Positions 51,621 to 61,943 of a stretch of DNA of 64,000 nt are shown in pieces. Position 1 is the first letter of the stretch; every line of letters begins with the position of its first letter. A program made the position numbers and the translations under genes. The notes below the pieces were generated by a model. The model saw nothing but the letters and a program-made list of their open reading frames with translations. It was not told the DNA's origin and searched no databases. Source of the stretch: DATGMS01 sp035303945 (lineage in GTDB: Bacteria > Bacteroidota > Bacteroidia > Cytophagales > Cyclobacteriaceae); NCBI GenBank assembly GCA_035303945.1, contig DATGQZ010000065.1:12915-76914 (forward strand), read 5' to 3'.

Positions 51621-54224
51621 ATGTTCCGCATTCTGGTTCTGGGGCTAGTATGTGTTTTGGCCACCATTGTTCACCCTCCCTCGCTTCAGGCGCAGGGATT
51701 GCCGGATATTTCTTCTATCAAAGTAGATGATCTTTCAGACGATCAGCTGAAGGAGTTGATGAGAAGGGCCACTGCATCTGGTCTGTCTGAAGCTGAACTG
51801 CTTCAGATGGCACAGGTGAGAGGAGTTCCTGCATCTGAGCTTAATAAACTTAGAAAGCGGCTGGAAGAGCTGGATCTGTCTGGTCCGGCCATGGTGCGTG
51901 GTGGGGAGGCATCCAAAAGGGAACCCCGCCGTCAGATGGATTTCAACGAAATTACGCAAGGGCTCTTTACGCAACAGCCGGATTTTGAAGTAGACGAGGA
52001 GGAGTCCAGAATTTTCGGGATGAACCTGTTTTACAACAAAAACCGAAAACTGAGTTTTGCGCCTAACCTTAATTTGGCCACTCCACGATCGTATGTAGTA
52101 GGGCCTGGAGATATGCTGTATGTAGATATCTATGGCCAATCTGAACGTTATTATGAAGCGAATGTGACTCCAGAAGGATCAGTTATTCTCGAAAATATTG
52201 GACCCATTAACGTATCCGGTCTTACCATAGAAGAAGCCACCCAGGCTATTAAAAATAGGCTTTCAAGGTTTTTCACGGGAATGTCGGGAAGCAACCCCAA
52301 TACCTTTGTGCAGGTATCCTTGGGTAATATCCGCACCATTCAGGTGCACTTGGTAGGTGAATTGCGCTTGCCGGGCACATTCACCTTAAGCGCATTCAGC
52401 ACCGTTTTTAATGCCTTGTATGCAGCCGGAGGTCCCAATGAAAATGGGACAATGAGAAACGTAAAGCTAATCCGCAACAACAAGCAGATAGCCACCATTG
52501 ATGTTTATGACTTTTTGGTCAATGGACAGGCAGAACTAAACCAGCGCCTACAGGATCAGGATGTGATTTTGGTAGAACCTTATGCGGCTCGGGTGCAGAT
52601 CCAAGGGGAGGTGAAGCGGCCCATGTTGTTTGAGGTAAAGGAAGGAGAGAGTTTTCAAGCGTTACTTCAGTACGCCGGAGGATTTACAGAGGATGCCTAT
52701 AGGGATCGGGTAGCAGTGGTGAGGAACACCGGAAAAGAGAGGGCTGTTTCCGATATCTATCAAAATCAATTTTCCTTGTTTACCGTCAAAGGGGGAGATC
52801 AATATACGGTTGGGAAAATTTTAAACCGCTACAACAATAGGGTTCAGATCAAGGGGGCAGTGTTTAGAGAAGGCAATTATGCTTTATCCGAAAACCTTAC
52901 CCTGCTAGGCCTGATAGAAAAGGCCGAAGGTTTAAGAGGAGAAGCCCATCTCGAGAGTGCTTCTATTTTACGTACTAGAGAGGATCTTTCCACTGAATTG
53001 TTACAGGTGAATCTGCGCGCTATCTTATCAGGGACTGAACAGGACATTACATTAAAAGCGGAAGATATTATACGCATTTCCTCCATTTATGATCTTAACG
53101 AGGAGTTTTATGTCAAAATCACCGGTGAAGTACAGGAGCCGGGGATTTATCCTTATTCCAGCAATATGACGGTCGAAGATTTGATTGTTGCTGCTGGAGG
53201 CTTGAGAGAGGCTGCTTCAACATCAAATGTGGAAATTGCGCGAAGGGCGGAAAATACAGGAACGGGTGAAATTTCAGATATCATACCGGTTCAGATTAAT
53301 CCGGATCTTAGCTTCAATGCCAATTCTCCCACTTTGCAGCCTTTTGATAATGTGCTGATTAGGAGGAAACCCAACTTCGCTCTGGAAAAGCTGGTGCAGG
53401 TCGAGGGTCAAGTAAATTCACCGGGCCAATATGCAGTTCAGAATGCCAATGAAAGGATATCGGATGTGATCCGTAGGGCAGGTGGTCTGACCCAATTTGC
53501 CTATCCTCAAGGAGCTACGTTGATTCGGAGGACAGAATTTTATCAAACGGAGTCTGACAAACTCCGAAAGGAAAAGGACCTCATCAACCTGTATGAACGT
53601 TTGGCGACTGAGGCCACAGATCCCAGTGAATCCCAGGCGATGATCCTGCGAAGATTAAACAAACCGGTTTTTGATAGCGCCGCAGCCAATAACGAAGGAA
53701 GTGATGATATCCTTGCGCGCACCCGAGCAGAAGTACTGACGGATATCAGCCAAAACCGATCCGGTCTCAACGACATCAAAATCCGTGAAACAGAGGCAAT
53801 AGCCATAGATTTGGCGGCTATCATGGCCCATCCCGGATCAGGCTACGACCTGATTTTGGAAGAAGGTGATATAATCAGCATTCCCAAGCAGCTTCAGACA
53901 GTGAGGCTAAGGGGTGAGGTAATCTATCCCACAACCGTAAGGCATGAACCTAATCGACCCATGAGTTTTTATATCAACCGGGCGGGTGGTTTTGATAATC
54001 GCGCCAAAAAACGGAGAACGTATGTGGTGTATGCCAATGGGGAAGTGGCCCGAACCAAAAACTTCCTGTTTTTTAAATCCTATCCGTCGGTAGAGCCGGG
54101 AGCGGAAATAATCGTCCCCTCGAAAGGTCCCAAAATCCCCTTTATGCCGGGTGAAATTATAGGCATTACCACCGGGTTGGCGACGTTGGCATTGATTCTT
54201 ACCCAAATAGATTTTAACAAGTAG
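51621..54224 (+). CDS. SLBB-domain polysaccharide export outer-membrane protein (Wza-like)
   Basis: This 867-residue protein has a signal peptide (MFRILVLGLVCVLATIVHPPSLQAQ), a helical acidic spacer, the polysaccharide export domain (YVVGPGDMLYVDIYGQSERYYEANVTPEG) and several SLBB domains in series (EVKRPMLFEVKEGESFQALLQYAGGF, EVQEPGIYPYSSNMTVEDLIVAAGGL, VNSPGQYAVQNANERISDVIRRAGGL). A C-terminal membrane helix ends it. It forms the outer-membrane export channel for the polymer made by the locus. An ATG seven codons upstream (51600) would lengthen the signal and is less likely. Confidence 0.92.
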   Translation: MFRILVLGLVCVLATIVHPPSLQAQGLPDISSIKVDDLSDDQLKELMRRATASGLSEAELLQMAQVRGVPASELNKLRKRLEELDLSGPAMVRGGEASKREPRRQMDFNEITQGLFTQQPDFEVDEEESRIFGMNLFYNKNRKLSFAPNLNLATPRSYVVGPGDMLYVDIYGQSERYYEANVTPEGSVILENIGPINVSGLTIEEATQAIKNRLSRFFTGMSGSNPNTFVQVSLGNIRTIQVHLVGELRLPGTFTLSAFSTVFNALYAAGGPNENGTMRNVKLIRNNKQIATIDVYDFLVNGQAELNQRLQDQDVILVEPYAARVQIQGEVKRPMLFEVKEGESFQALLQYAGGFTEDAYRDRVAVVRNTGKERAVSDIYQNQFSLFTVKGGDQYTVGKILNRYNNRVQIKGAVFREGNYALSENLTLLGLIEKAEGLRGEAHLESASILRTREDLSTELLQVNLRAILSGTEQDITLKAEDIIRISSIYDLNEEFYVKITGEVQEPGIYPYSSNMTVEDLIVAAGGLREAASTSNVEIARRAENTGTGEISDIIPVQINPDLSFNANSPTLQPFDNVLIRRKPNFALEKLVQVEGQVNSPGQYAVQNANERISDVIRRAGGLTQFAYPQGATLIRRTEFYQTESDKLRKEKDLINLYERLATEATDPSESQAMILRRLNKPVFDSAAANNEGSDDILARTRAEVLTDISQNRSGLNDIKIRETEAIAIDLAAIMAHPGSGYDLILEEGDIISIPKQLQTVRLRGEVIYPTTVRHEPNRPMSFYINRAGGFDNRAKKRRTYVVYANGEVARTKNFLFFKSYPSVEPGAEIIVPSKGPKIPFMPGEIIGITTGLATLALILTQIDFNK

Positions 54225-54230
54225 TCCTAC

Positions 54231-55313
54231 ATGGCTGATCAAAAACATATCATTGACGATAAAATCACGTTGAGGGAACTGCTTGCCCGTATGGCTTCAT
54301 GGGTTCAGGTCTTCAAAGTAAAATGGAAAATCATGCTGGCCGCTATGCTAGTAGGCGCTATATTGGGACTACTGGCGTCTGTAATTAAGAAGCCCGTCTA
54401 TACGGCGGAAACCAGCTTTGTTTTGGAGGAAACCGGAATGGGTGGTTTGGGTAATATGTCGGGTATCGCCTCTTTGCTGGGTGTAAATCTGGGTTCTATA
54501 GGCTCCGGAAGCGGCTTGTTCCAAGGTGACAATATCATGGAACTGTATAAGTCGGAGAATATGTTATCGAAAACCTTGTTGAGCCCCTTTGAGGAAGGCG
54601 ATTCCAGTTATAGGCTGATCAACCGATATATCAAATTCAACAAACTGGAAAAAAGATGGTCAGATAAAGTGGATTTTTCAAAGCTTAATTTTAACCTGCC
54701 AAGAGAACAATACACCGTTACGCAAGACAGTGTGGTTAGGGAAATCGTCAAAGAGATCAAAAAGCGGAACCTTGTAGTGGATAAACCTGATAGGAAGTTG
54801 AACATCATCAAGGTAGTTATCAAATCCAAGGATGAGCCTTTTTCTAAATCGTTCAATGAAACCCTGGTAGCCAACGTCAATGAATTCTATCACCTGACCA
54901 AAACCAAGAAAACCGGGGAAAATTTAGCGATCCTGCAAAACCAAGCCGATAGTGTTCGAAACGTTTTGGATCAATCGATCAAAAGGTATGCGCGGGTTCA
55001 GGATCAGGTGCCCAATCCAAACCCTTTGCTGCAGAGTGGAACGGTAGAATCCAGAAGCAGTCAGGTAGATGTACAAGCCTCTATCGCTGTATTTGAAGAA
55101 ATTGTAAAAAACTTGGAGATTGCCAAAATCAATCACCGAAATAATTCCCCGCTCATTCAAATAATAGATAGTCCACGTTACCCTCTTGAAGAATCCCGTA
55201 TCAAGCTTAGGGTAGGTGTAGCCGCAGGCGCGTTGATTGGCTTGATTATTTCTTTGTTTTATATCTATTTTACGACTTTACTTCGAGCCCATCTTTCCGA
55301 GGAGAAAATGTAA
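54231..55313 (+). CDS. Wzz-type chain-length determinant
   Basis: The 360-residue protein has two membrane helices, WKIMLAAMLVGAILGLLASVI at about 34-54 and GVAAGALIGLIISLFYIYFTTLL at about 327-349, with a large periplasmic coiled-coil region between. This is the layout of Wzz/PCP proteins that set polymer length. No cytoplasmic tyrosine kinase domain is attached. It starts 7 bases after the SLBB gene. Confidence 0.9.
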   Translation: MADQKHIIDDKITLRELLARMASWVQVFKVKWKIMLAAMLVGAILGLLASVIKKPVYTAETSFVLEETGMGGLGNMSGIASLLGVNLGSIGSGSGLFQGDNIMELYKSENMLSKTLLSPFEEGDSSYRLINRYIKFNKLEKRWSDKVDFSKLNFNLPREQYTVTQDSVVREIVKEIKKRNLVVDKPDRKLNIIKVVIKSKDEPFSKSFNETLVANVNEFYHLTKTKKTGENLAILQNQADSVRNVLDQSIKRYARVQDQVPNPNPLLQSGTVESRSSQVDVQASIAVFEEIVKNLEIAKINHRNNSPLIQIIDSPRYPLEESRIKLRVGVAAGALIGLIISLFYIYFTTLLRAHLSEEKM

Positions 55314-55327
55314 TTTTTTTGCTGCCT

Positions 55328-56641
55328 ATGCATAAAATGCCCATGTCCTCCAAAGTAACAGCACTGGTGAGGCATAGATCGTTTCAGAATTTCGTCTTTT
55401 TAATTTTTATTCAGTCCTCCAATGCTCTAATTTCTTTGATCTCCATTCCGTTGCTGATTCGAAGTTTGGGAGTAGATCAATTTGGAATGGTAAATTTGGC
55501 CCTTTCTGTCATTGTGTTTGCTAATGTGGCGGTCAATTTCGGTTACAGTCTGAGCGGTCCACGGGAAATCGCGGTGAATCAAGAAAATCCCAGAGCCATG
55601 TCAGAAGTGGCTTCCAAGGTCTTTTTCAGTAGGTTTTTTTTTGCTCTCCTCATAAGTGTTGCACTTGGTCTTCTTACCCTCGTTGATGGTTTATTCCAAG
55701 GGTATCAGATTATTCTATTATTTTCCCTCTTGATGTTGTTTTCTGAGGCTACACAGCCCGTTTGGTTTTTTCAGGGACTGGAGAAAATGAGAATGGTCTC
55801 CCTATCCAACTTAAGCTCTAAGCTTCTCTATTTAGTCGGGTTATTATTATTTGTTAAAGGGCCTGGGGATGCAAAATGGGTAAACCTTATAATGGGATTT
55901 ACTGCTTTGGGATTTAATGTTGTTTTAATGGGATACATGCAGGTTAAGTACAACATTAGACTATATCTCCCTAAATGGCGACTGTTGCTTACCTCTTGGA
56001 GGACGAATTTCTCCTTGTTTCTGTCTGGACTTGCGTCTCACTTCTCCGTTAGTGGAGGAATAATTATTCTCAGTTTTTTTGTAAATGCAACGGTATTGGG
56101 GATGTTTAGCATGGCTGAAAAAGTCACGGTGGTACTTCGAATGATACCTACTTTGATCACCCAAGCCGCGTATCCTAATGCCAGCAAACTGTTTATAAAA
56201 GACGATGGGATGTTTTACAATTTCGTAAGGAAGGTTTATTTTGGGTCTATCGGGATCTCGCTTTTTATTGCGGTTATTGTTTACCTTTTTTCACCTGATA
56301 TTATCCTGATGCTGTCAAAGAAAGAGCTTGAAGATTCGGTAGACATCTTAAGAATACTCAGCTTTGTACCTGTCATGGCTAGCCTGAACATTGCCAATAT
56401 GATTATCATTCTGGCAGGCGGATTCAATAAGATTTTGTTAAATGCCACTTGGACATTCTGCTGTTTTATGATTATAGCTTGTTCGTTGCTCAGCTATTTC
56501 TTTGGAGGTCCGGGCATGGCTTATGGCCTTCTAGGGACGGAATTGTTTATTTTTGCCACTTGTTCTATCCTGCTAAAAGCTAATACTCCTTATTTTGACG
56601 CTTTCTATAAAAGAATCTTCAGTAGCCATTATTCTGCTTAA
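55328..56641 (+). CDS. oligosaccharide flippase (Wzx-like)
   Basis: The 437-residue protein has about twelve membrane helices of the MATE/PST type (SSNALISLISIPLLIRSLGVDQFGMVNLA near the N-terminus, GMFSMAEKVTVVLRMIPTLI in the middle). It moves lipid-linked repeat units to the periplasm. Start codons at 55328 or 55340 are both possible. The gene end overlaps the next glycosyltransferase by 47 bases. Confidence 0.9.
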   Translation: MHKMPMSSKVTALVRHRSFQNFVFLIFIQSSNALISLISIPLLIRSLGVDQFGMVNLALSVIVFANVAVNFGYSLSGPREIAVNQENPRAMSEVASKVFFSRFFFALLISVALGLLTLVDGLFQGYQIILLFSLLMLFSEATQPVWFFQGLEKMRMVSLSNLSSKLLYLVGLLLFVKGPGDAKWVNLIMGFTALGFNVVLMGYMQVKYNIRLYLPKWRLLLTSWRTNFSLFLSGLASHFSVSGGIIILSFFVNATVLGMFSMAEKVTVVLRMIPTLITQAAYPNASKLFIKDDGMFYNFVRKVYFGSIGISLFIAVIVYLFSPDIILMLSKKELEDSVDILRILSFVPVMASLNIANMIIILAGGFNKILLNATWTFCCFMIIACSLLSYFFGGPGMAYGLLGTELFIFATCSILLKANTPYFDAFYKRIFSSHYSA

Positions 56642-57512
56642 CTGGAATGGCTTTAGTTATACGAAAGCCTGCATTGATTCGCTCAAGGAAATAGACTATC
56701 CTGATTGGCAGGTAATCTTGGTAGACAACGGCTCTACAGACGGTTCCTTGGAAAAGCTTAAGGCAAGCTTCCCTAACCTCGTCTATCTGGAGGCTGCGAA
56801 AAATTTGGGTTTCACGGGTGGCAATAATCTGGGGATTTCGTATGCATTAGAAAGTGGCTATCCTTACATTTTATTGTTGAACAATGATACGCTGGTGGAG
56901 AGGGGTTTTTTAGGTCCGATGGTCAGTTATCTTGTTGATACACCTTCTTGTGCAGCTGCCCAACCGTTAATATACTATGTCCACGACAAAAGGAAGGTAT
57001 GGAATGCCGGTGGGCACTATCAGAAATGGCTCGTCAATTCACAGACTTTGTACCATATCAGCCAGCACAGTCAGCCTTATCCTACAGATTGGATTACTGG
57101 CTGTGCTATTTTGGTGAAAGCTGGGGTCATTAGAGCTGTTGGTTTGTTGGACGACAACTATTTTGCTTATCATGAGGATGTGGATTGGTCACTGAGGATC
57201 AGAAAGGCAGAGTGGCATTTGGCAGTTGTTCCCCAATCGAAAATCTATCACGTCGCCGGCGCAGCATCTACAGCTAAAGAGCGAGGTAAAGAAGGTCTTT
57301 TAGATCCCAAGGTACATTATCTTAATATTAGAAATCAAATTTTCCAACTTCGAAAATATGGTACCTTTCCTTATGCGTTGACGGCTTGGCCTTATCATGT
57401 AGTTAAGCTACTTATGTATTTGGGCTATTTCGTTATGAAAGGGCGCTGGGGCAAAATGAAAGCCATCTTGCGAGGTGCTAGAGACGGAATGGCAAAAGAA
57501 ATTATTCGTTGA
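56595..57512 (+). CDS. glycosyltransferase family 2
   Basis: The 305-residue GT-A enzyme begins VAIILLNWNGFSYTKACIDSL, with DNGSTDGSLE (nucleotide-binding) and LLNNDTLV (metal-binding DxD equivalent). Later come ITGCAILVKAGVIRAVGLLDDNYFAYHEDVDWSLRI and the family HVAGAAS. This is the rhamnosyl-transferase-like branch of GT2. The likely start is TTG at 56595; no ATG is found in the conserved N-terminus. It overlaps the flippase by 47 bases and the next gene by 1 base. Confidence 0.9.
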   Translation: MTLSIKESSVAIILLNWNGFSYTKACIDSLKEIDYPDWQVILVDNGSTDGSLEKLKASFPNLVYLEAAKNLGFTGGNNLGISYALESGYPYILLLNNDTLVERGFLGPMVSYLVDTPSCAAAQPLIYYVHDKRKVWNAGGHYQKWLVNSQTLYHISQHSQPYPTDWITGCAILVKAGVIRAVGLLDDNYFAYHEDVDWSLRIRKAEWHLAVVPQSKIYHVAGAASTAKERGKEGLLDPKVHYLNIRNQIFQLRKYGTFPYALTAWPYHVVKLLMYLGYFVMKGRWGKMKAILRGARDGMAKEIIR

Positions 57513-58912
57513 TGATTTTGTTTCTTTTTGTTGGCCTGTATGTGCTGGGGTTAACATTTTATGTAATCAACCAAATTGTTTTCAATAGGAAATGGGAATA
57601 CGTCATTTTCTTCATGTGCCTGTATTTGCCCTTCTATACCTCCATCCTGAGCGTGGTTTACCAAGCTACAGGTTCCTCCGTTGCAGTGGCTATTTTTCAA
57701 TACTTAAAGGAGATAATCCTCTTATTGGGGCTAAGCTCTTTTATTCTGTACCAGAAGGACATTTTTAGTTACGCCATAAAGTTAAACCTCATTGACAAGC
57801 TGTTTGTTGCTTTTTTGTTGTTGGCACTGGTATATGTTTTTTTGCCGTTGGGAGAAGCTACTTTTGTCAACAAATTGCTGTATTTGAAGAATACCTTATT
57901 GATGGGAGGCTTTTATTTCTTTGGGCGAAATACGGTATGGGAAGAAGGTGAACTGAACAGGCTGTTCAGATGTATTATGATTATCGCCATCCTTGCAGTT
58001 TGTCTTAATGTTTTTGAGAAAATCTTAGGTGTTCATTTCCAACAGTTCACCGGCTATGCACTTTTCAATTCTGGTATCAACGATATTGAGCCTTCCGGTA
58101 ATTATGGCTTAACCTGGACATTTGAAACACAAACCACAGGCATGCGTTTGGCGTCGTTTTTTTCAGATCCGCTAGAATTAGCAGCTTCTTGTTTAATGGC
58201 CTTTGCGGTGGCGTTAATTTGGTATCTGACTACGAAAAGAGAGGAAGGTTTTTTTTATGTACTTGCCATGCTAGCGGCAGTGGGGAGTTTGGTGTTTTCA
58301 GCCTCAAGAGCTGCTTTTGCTGCTTTCTTTGTCATGGTGGTGTTTATAGCTGTAGTGTTTAAACTATATAGGTTGTTGGCACTAGGATCAACGGCATTTT
58401 TAATGTTTGTGTTATATGTCATTTTTTGGGCCAGTGATGATTTTTACTACTTCGTTTATGATACCATAACTTTCCAAAACGCCTCTAGTGTGGGGCACGT
58501 TCTGGAATGGATAATTGGATTGGAGTCCATGATATCGAATCCACTGGGAATAGGCTTGGCCATGAGTGGCAACAGCGCCAGTGTGGAGGAGGATTTAAGG
58601 ATAAGTGGAGAGAGCCAGTTTCTGATCTATGGTGTGCAATTGGGGTTTATAGGCTTAATCCTTTATATTGCAATTTTGGGATTGGGTATAGCAAAATCTC
58701 TGAGGGTCTTTAGGAACTCCGACAATGTAGGGAATGCCCGAGTAGCGTTTGTAGCTGCGGTTACGAAATTCGGCCTGCTGTTGCCCCTTTTTACGGCAAA
58801 TGCTGAGCTTTACCTTTATGTTTCTGCTCTTAGCTGGTGGATGCTGGGATATAGCATGAAGGAGTACAATAATATTAAATTAGCTGAGAGGAAGCAGCTT
58901 GTGGTTGGTTGA
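57512..58912 (+). CDS. O-antigen ligase/polymerase (Wzy-like) membrane protein
   Basis: The 466-residue protein has about ten to twelve membrane helices. It carries a large periplasmic loop with FSDPLELAAS and SASRAAFAAFF near the middle, as in Wzy/WaaL-type enzymes, then a late hydrophobic region. Polymerase and ligase cannot be told apart by sequence alone; within this locus polymerase is the likelier role. ATG at 57512 shares a base with the previous stop. Confidence 0.8.
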   Translation: MILFLFVGLYVLGLTFYVINQIVFNRKWEYVIFFMCLYLPFYTSILSVVYQATGSSVAVAIFQYLKEIILLLGLSSFILYQKDIFSYAIKLNLIDKLFVAFLLLALVYVFLPLGEATFVNKLLYLKNTLLMGGFYFFGRNTVWEEGELNRLFRCIMIIAILAVCLNVFEKILGVHFQQFTGYALFNSGINDIEPSGNYGLTWTFETQTTGMRLASFFSDPLELAASCLMAFAVALIWYLTTKREEGFFYVLAMLAAVGSLVFSASRAAFAAFFVMVVFIAVVFKLYRLLALGSTAFLMFVLYVIFWASDDFYYFVYDTITFQNASSVGHVLEWIIGLESMISNPLGIGLAMSGNSASVEEDLRISGESQFLIYGVQLGFIGLILYIAILGLGIAKSLRVFRNSDNVGNARVAFVAAVTKFGLLLPLFTANAELYLYVSALSWWMLGYSMKEYNNIKLAERKQLVVG

Positions 58913-60045
58913 TGGCTCCTAAAAAAAAAATCCTCATCGACATATTTTACCTTCATGTGGCTCAGACGGGTATCAAGACCTATATAGAGAGCCTGTGTGA
59001 CTTGGTCGAAAATAATAAGACAGCTGATCTTGAATTTGTCGTTACTCCGGATAGAAAAAAAATAAGCAGCAGTACGTTTTTTAAGGGTAAGACCCGATTT
59101 TGGAAAAATCTGCTATTTCAATCGGTTTATTTTTTTCGAAAGCTGTTTGTTCTCCCTCTGCTTTCCCATATGCATAAAACTGATGCGGTTTTCTCGCCTG
59201 ACATACTTTCTCCTATATGGGCAAGGGGCAAGAAGGTTTCGGTTATCCACGATGCATTTTTTTGGGAAAACCCTTCCCACTACAACGCTGTTTGGCTAAA
59301 GGTGTATCTAACTTTTCTAAAAGCAGGCTTACAAAAAAATGCCTATGTATTGACAGTTAGCGAACATTCAAAACAGCAAATCAAGAAATTTATTGAAATA
59401 CCTGATCTGCAAATAGAGGTTGTTTACCCATCTTCTAATCTCACCAGGAAGGAAGCTTCTATCGGACAGCATGCATTGATTCGGCAACCCTACTTTCTTC
59501 ATGTGGGGGTGATGGAGAAAAGAAAAAATCTTACCACGCTTGTGCAGGCTTTTGCGGAGTTAGTACAGGATCCGGAATTCAGTGATTATAAGTTGGTGTT
59601 GGTGGGGCAGCCTGGCCCTCGGCGGCCTTTGGATGATCATGCTAATATCCTTGCATTCATAGAACAGCATCAACTACAGGGAAAGCTTGTATTGCCCGGC
59701 TATGTAAGTAAAGAAGCCTTGGACAACTACTACCAGCATGCACTGGCCTATGTATTTCCTTCTTTAAATGAGGGTTTTGGAATGCCCATATTGGAGGCAT
59801 TTTCCTATGGCCTGCCCGTAATTGTTTCTGATCAGGGTACCTTGGTGGAAGTAGGTGGCAGTGCTGTATTAAAAGTCACTGAAAATACGCCCCAAGGTTT
59901 TAAGGTAGCGATGGAATTGGTGGCAAAAGATAAACAACTAAGCGCTGAAATGGCCCAACGAGGGTACCAACGCTTACAGGAATTCTCCTCCTCAGATTTT
60001 TATCTATCTTTGCAGCGTACTTTTAGGAAAATACTCCATGAATAA
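58912..60045 (+). CDS. glycosyltransferase, GT4-like
   Basis: This 377-residue GT-B enzyme starts MAPKKKILIDIFYLHVAQTG. It has the acceptor-side VIHDAFFWENPSHY, then FLHVGVMEKRKNLTTLVQAFAEL and YVFPSLNEGFGMPILEAFSYGLPVIVSDQGTLVEV, which is the donor-binding E-x7-E motif region. It belongs to the mannosyl-transferase-like branch. ATG at 58912 shares a base with the upstream stop and the end overlaps the acyltransferase by 8 bases. Confidence 0.9.
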   Translation: MAPKKKILIDIFYLHVAQTGIKTYIESLCDLVENNKTADLEFVVTPDRKKISSSTFFKGKTRFWKNLLFQSVYFFRKLFVLPLLSHMHKTDAVFSPDILSPIWARGKKVSVIHDAFFWENPSHYNAVWLKVYLTFLKAGLQKNAYVLTVSEHSKQQIKKFIEIPDLQIEVVYPSSNLTRKEASIGQHALIRQPYFLHVGVMEKRKNLTTLVQAFAELVQDPEFSDYKLVLVGQPGPRRPLDDHANILAFIEQHQLQGKLVLPGYVSKEALDNYYQHALAYVFPSLNEGFGMPILEAFSYGLPVIVSDQGTLVEVGGSAVLKVTENTPQGFKVAMELVAKDKQLSAEMAQRGYQRLQEFSSSDFYLSLQRTFRKILHE

Positions 60046-60757
60046 GTTGCTCAACCGATTTTTAGGCAGGATAGCAGGTATTGATCTTTCAGATCGGTTT
60101 AGTGATGGCTGGGATACCATTTCCACTGTTGGTGTTTTATTAAGGTTGGCGGCATGGTTCATCAGAGGAACCGGCTATCGTATCTTCTTTAAGCGGGCCA
60201 AGGGAGTGTTATTGATTGGCAAGCGGGTGACGATACGACAGCCTCAATATTTGGAAGTAGGAAGAAGTTTTATCGCCCAAGACAATTGTGAAATAAATTG
60301 TCTATCCCAAAAGGGAATCCTATGTGGCGACAAAGTAACCATAGGGAGCTACGCTATCATCAGACCAACCAATCTGTACGGAGGTGAACCTGGCGTAGGA
60401 TTAAAAATAGGAAATAACTCCAGTATCGGCCCCTATTCCTATATCGGCTGCTCTGGATATATCGATATCGGTGATAATGTGATGATTTCACCAAGGGTGA
60501 GTATCTACTCCGAAAATCATAATTTTGCAGAGCTCGAAAAGCCCATGATTGAGCAGGGCGTGACGCGATCATTTGTCAAGATAGAGGACGACTGTTGGGT
60601 TGCAGCCAATTCTATTATTCTTGCGGGGGTGACAATTGGAAAAGGAGCAGTAGTGGCTGCGGGCAGCGTAGTGACTAAGGATGTTCCACCCTATTGTGTC
60701 GTAGCGGGCAATCCTGCAAAAATTGTTAAAATGAGGAAGAGCTACGAAGCTTTCTAG
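60038..60757 (+). CDS. hexapeptide-repeat acyltransferase (LbH family)
   Basis: The 239-residue protein is a left-handed beta-helix O-acyltransferase. Isoleucine-patch repeats run from about residue 70 to 225 (IGSYAIIRPTNLYGGEPGVGLKIG, CWVAANSIILAGVTIGKGAVVAAGSVV), with the catalytic histidine in SENHNF. The C-terminal VVAGNPAKIVK is typical of sugar O-acetyltransferases of polysaccharide loci. It probably acetylates a sugar of the repeat unit. Confidence 0.88.
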   Translation: MNKLLNRFLGRIAGIDLSDRFSDGWDTISTVGVLLRLAAWFIRGTGYRIFFKRAKGVLLIGKRVTIRQPQYLEVGRSFIAQDNCEINCLSQKGILCGDKVTIGSYAIIRPTNLYGGEPGVGLKIGNNSSIGPYSYIGCSGYIDIGDNVMISPRVSIYSENHNFAELEKPMIEQGVTRSFVKIEDDCWVAANSIILAGVTIGKGAVVAAGSVVTKDVPPYCVVAGNPAKIVKMRKSYEAF

Positions 60758-60785
60758 TTCTTTCAGAGTTTAGTTGAAATCTGAT

Positions 60786-61943
60786 ATGCCCCAGAAAATA
60801 CTTATGCTTCATAGCTCTTCGGACATGTATGGAGCAAGTAAAATATTACTCATTACTGTACTGCTGCTCCGGGATGCGGGACATGAAGTGTATGTGGTGC
60901 TTTCGGAGGAAGGTTTATTGGCGGAAGCAATCAGAAAAGAAGGGGTGGAGGTGCGTATTATCCGTCTAGGCATCCTGAGAAGAAAATACTTTAATCCAAG
61001 CGGCCTGCTCAACCGTCTTCAGGTAATCCGAAATGCCCATCGGGAATTGGTCAAACTGGCTAAGGAAAAGCAAGTCATGCATCTTTATTCCAATACCACG
61101 GCGGTATTGGTGGGGGCCTGGGTAGCGCGGGATCTGAGAATTTTTCATACCTGGCATATCCATGAAATCATTGCCCAACCCAGATGGTTGGCTTGGGTTC
61201 TGGGGAAAATGGTCGGAAGGTACGCCAATCAGGTGATTGTGGTTTCGCAGGCCGTTAAGGAGTTTTGGAACCAGATAATTCCTCATAAAGAGCTTACGGT
61301 GGTTTACAATGGGATCGACTACTCCTCGTATATAGATGCAAAACCTGCCTTAAGACAAGAGGCGCCGATTCCGGAAGGTCATTTGTTGATCGGGATGATC
61401 GGAAGGATCAGTCATTGGAAGGGCCAGGGCTATTTTTTGGACATTGCTAAGAAATTGACCCAAGCTAATCCCAACTTGGCTTTTGTGATTGCTGGAGATG
61501 CCTTCCCCGGAAGTGAGCATCTGGTAACCGAGATGCAGCAGAAAATAAAAGCGCTAGATCTGGAAAAGCAGGTTTATGCCTTAGGTTTCCGTACTGACGT
61601 GCCGGAAGTCCTGGCTTCACTGGATGTTTTTGTTTTGCCTTCGATATTACCTGATCCTTTGCCCACGGTCATCTTGGAGGCTATGGCTTCGGGTAAACCT
61701 GTCGTGGCCACCGCCCATGGTGGGGCCCGTGAGATGGTGAAGGATAGTCAAACGGGCAATTTGATCCCTTGGGACGATGCTGCTAAAGCCGCAGAAATTA
61801 TCCTTCCACTGATTCAGAAAGAAGAATTGCGCATGGAGATGGGCAACAAAGCGCGTAAAAGGGTTTTGGAACATTTTTCGTTGGAAGCTTTCCGGAGAAA
61901 TATGTTGGATTGCTTTTCTAAAGCTAGAAGACCGAAAATCTAA
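60786..61943 (+). CDS. glycosyltransferase, GT4-like
   Basis: This 385-residue GT-B enzyme has SSDMYGASKILLITV at the N-terminus, HEIIAQPRWLAWVLGKMVG, VVYNGIDYSSYI, IGRISHWKGQGYFLDIAKKL, and the donor motif PSILPDPLPTVILEAMASGKPVVATAHGG. It acts in the cytoplasm on lipid-linked sugars. An in-frame TTG at 60774 is a less likely start than ATG 60786. Confidence 0.9.
   Translation: MPQKILMLHSSSDMYGASKILLITVLLLRDAGHEVYVVLSEEGLLAEAIRKEGVEVRIIRLGILRRKYFNPSGLLNRLQVIRNAHRELVKLAKEKQVMHLYSNTTAVLVGAWVARDLRIFHTWHIHEIIAQPRWLAWVLGKMVGRYANQVIVVSQAVKEFWNQIIPHKELTVVYNGIDYSSYIDAKPALRQEAPIPEGHLLIGMIGRISHWKGQGYFLDIAKKLTQANPNLAFVIAGDAFPGSEHLVTEMQQKIKALDLEKQVYALGFRTDVPEVLASLDVFVLPSILPDPLPTVILEAMASGKPVVATAHGGAREMVKDSQTGNLIPWDDAAKAAEIILPLIQKEELRMEMGNKARKRVLEHFSLEAFRRNMLDCFSKARRPKI

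Noticed and set aside
51409..51648. 79-codon plus-strand frame between gldB and the SLBB gene
   Set aside because: It overlaps the 5' regions of both neighbours, has a hydrophobic stretch but no start signal or family, and lies where their promoters should be.
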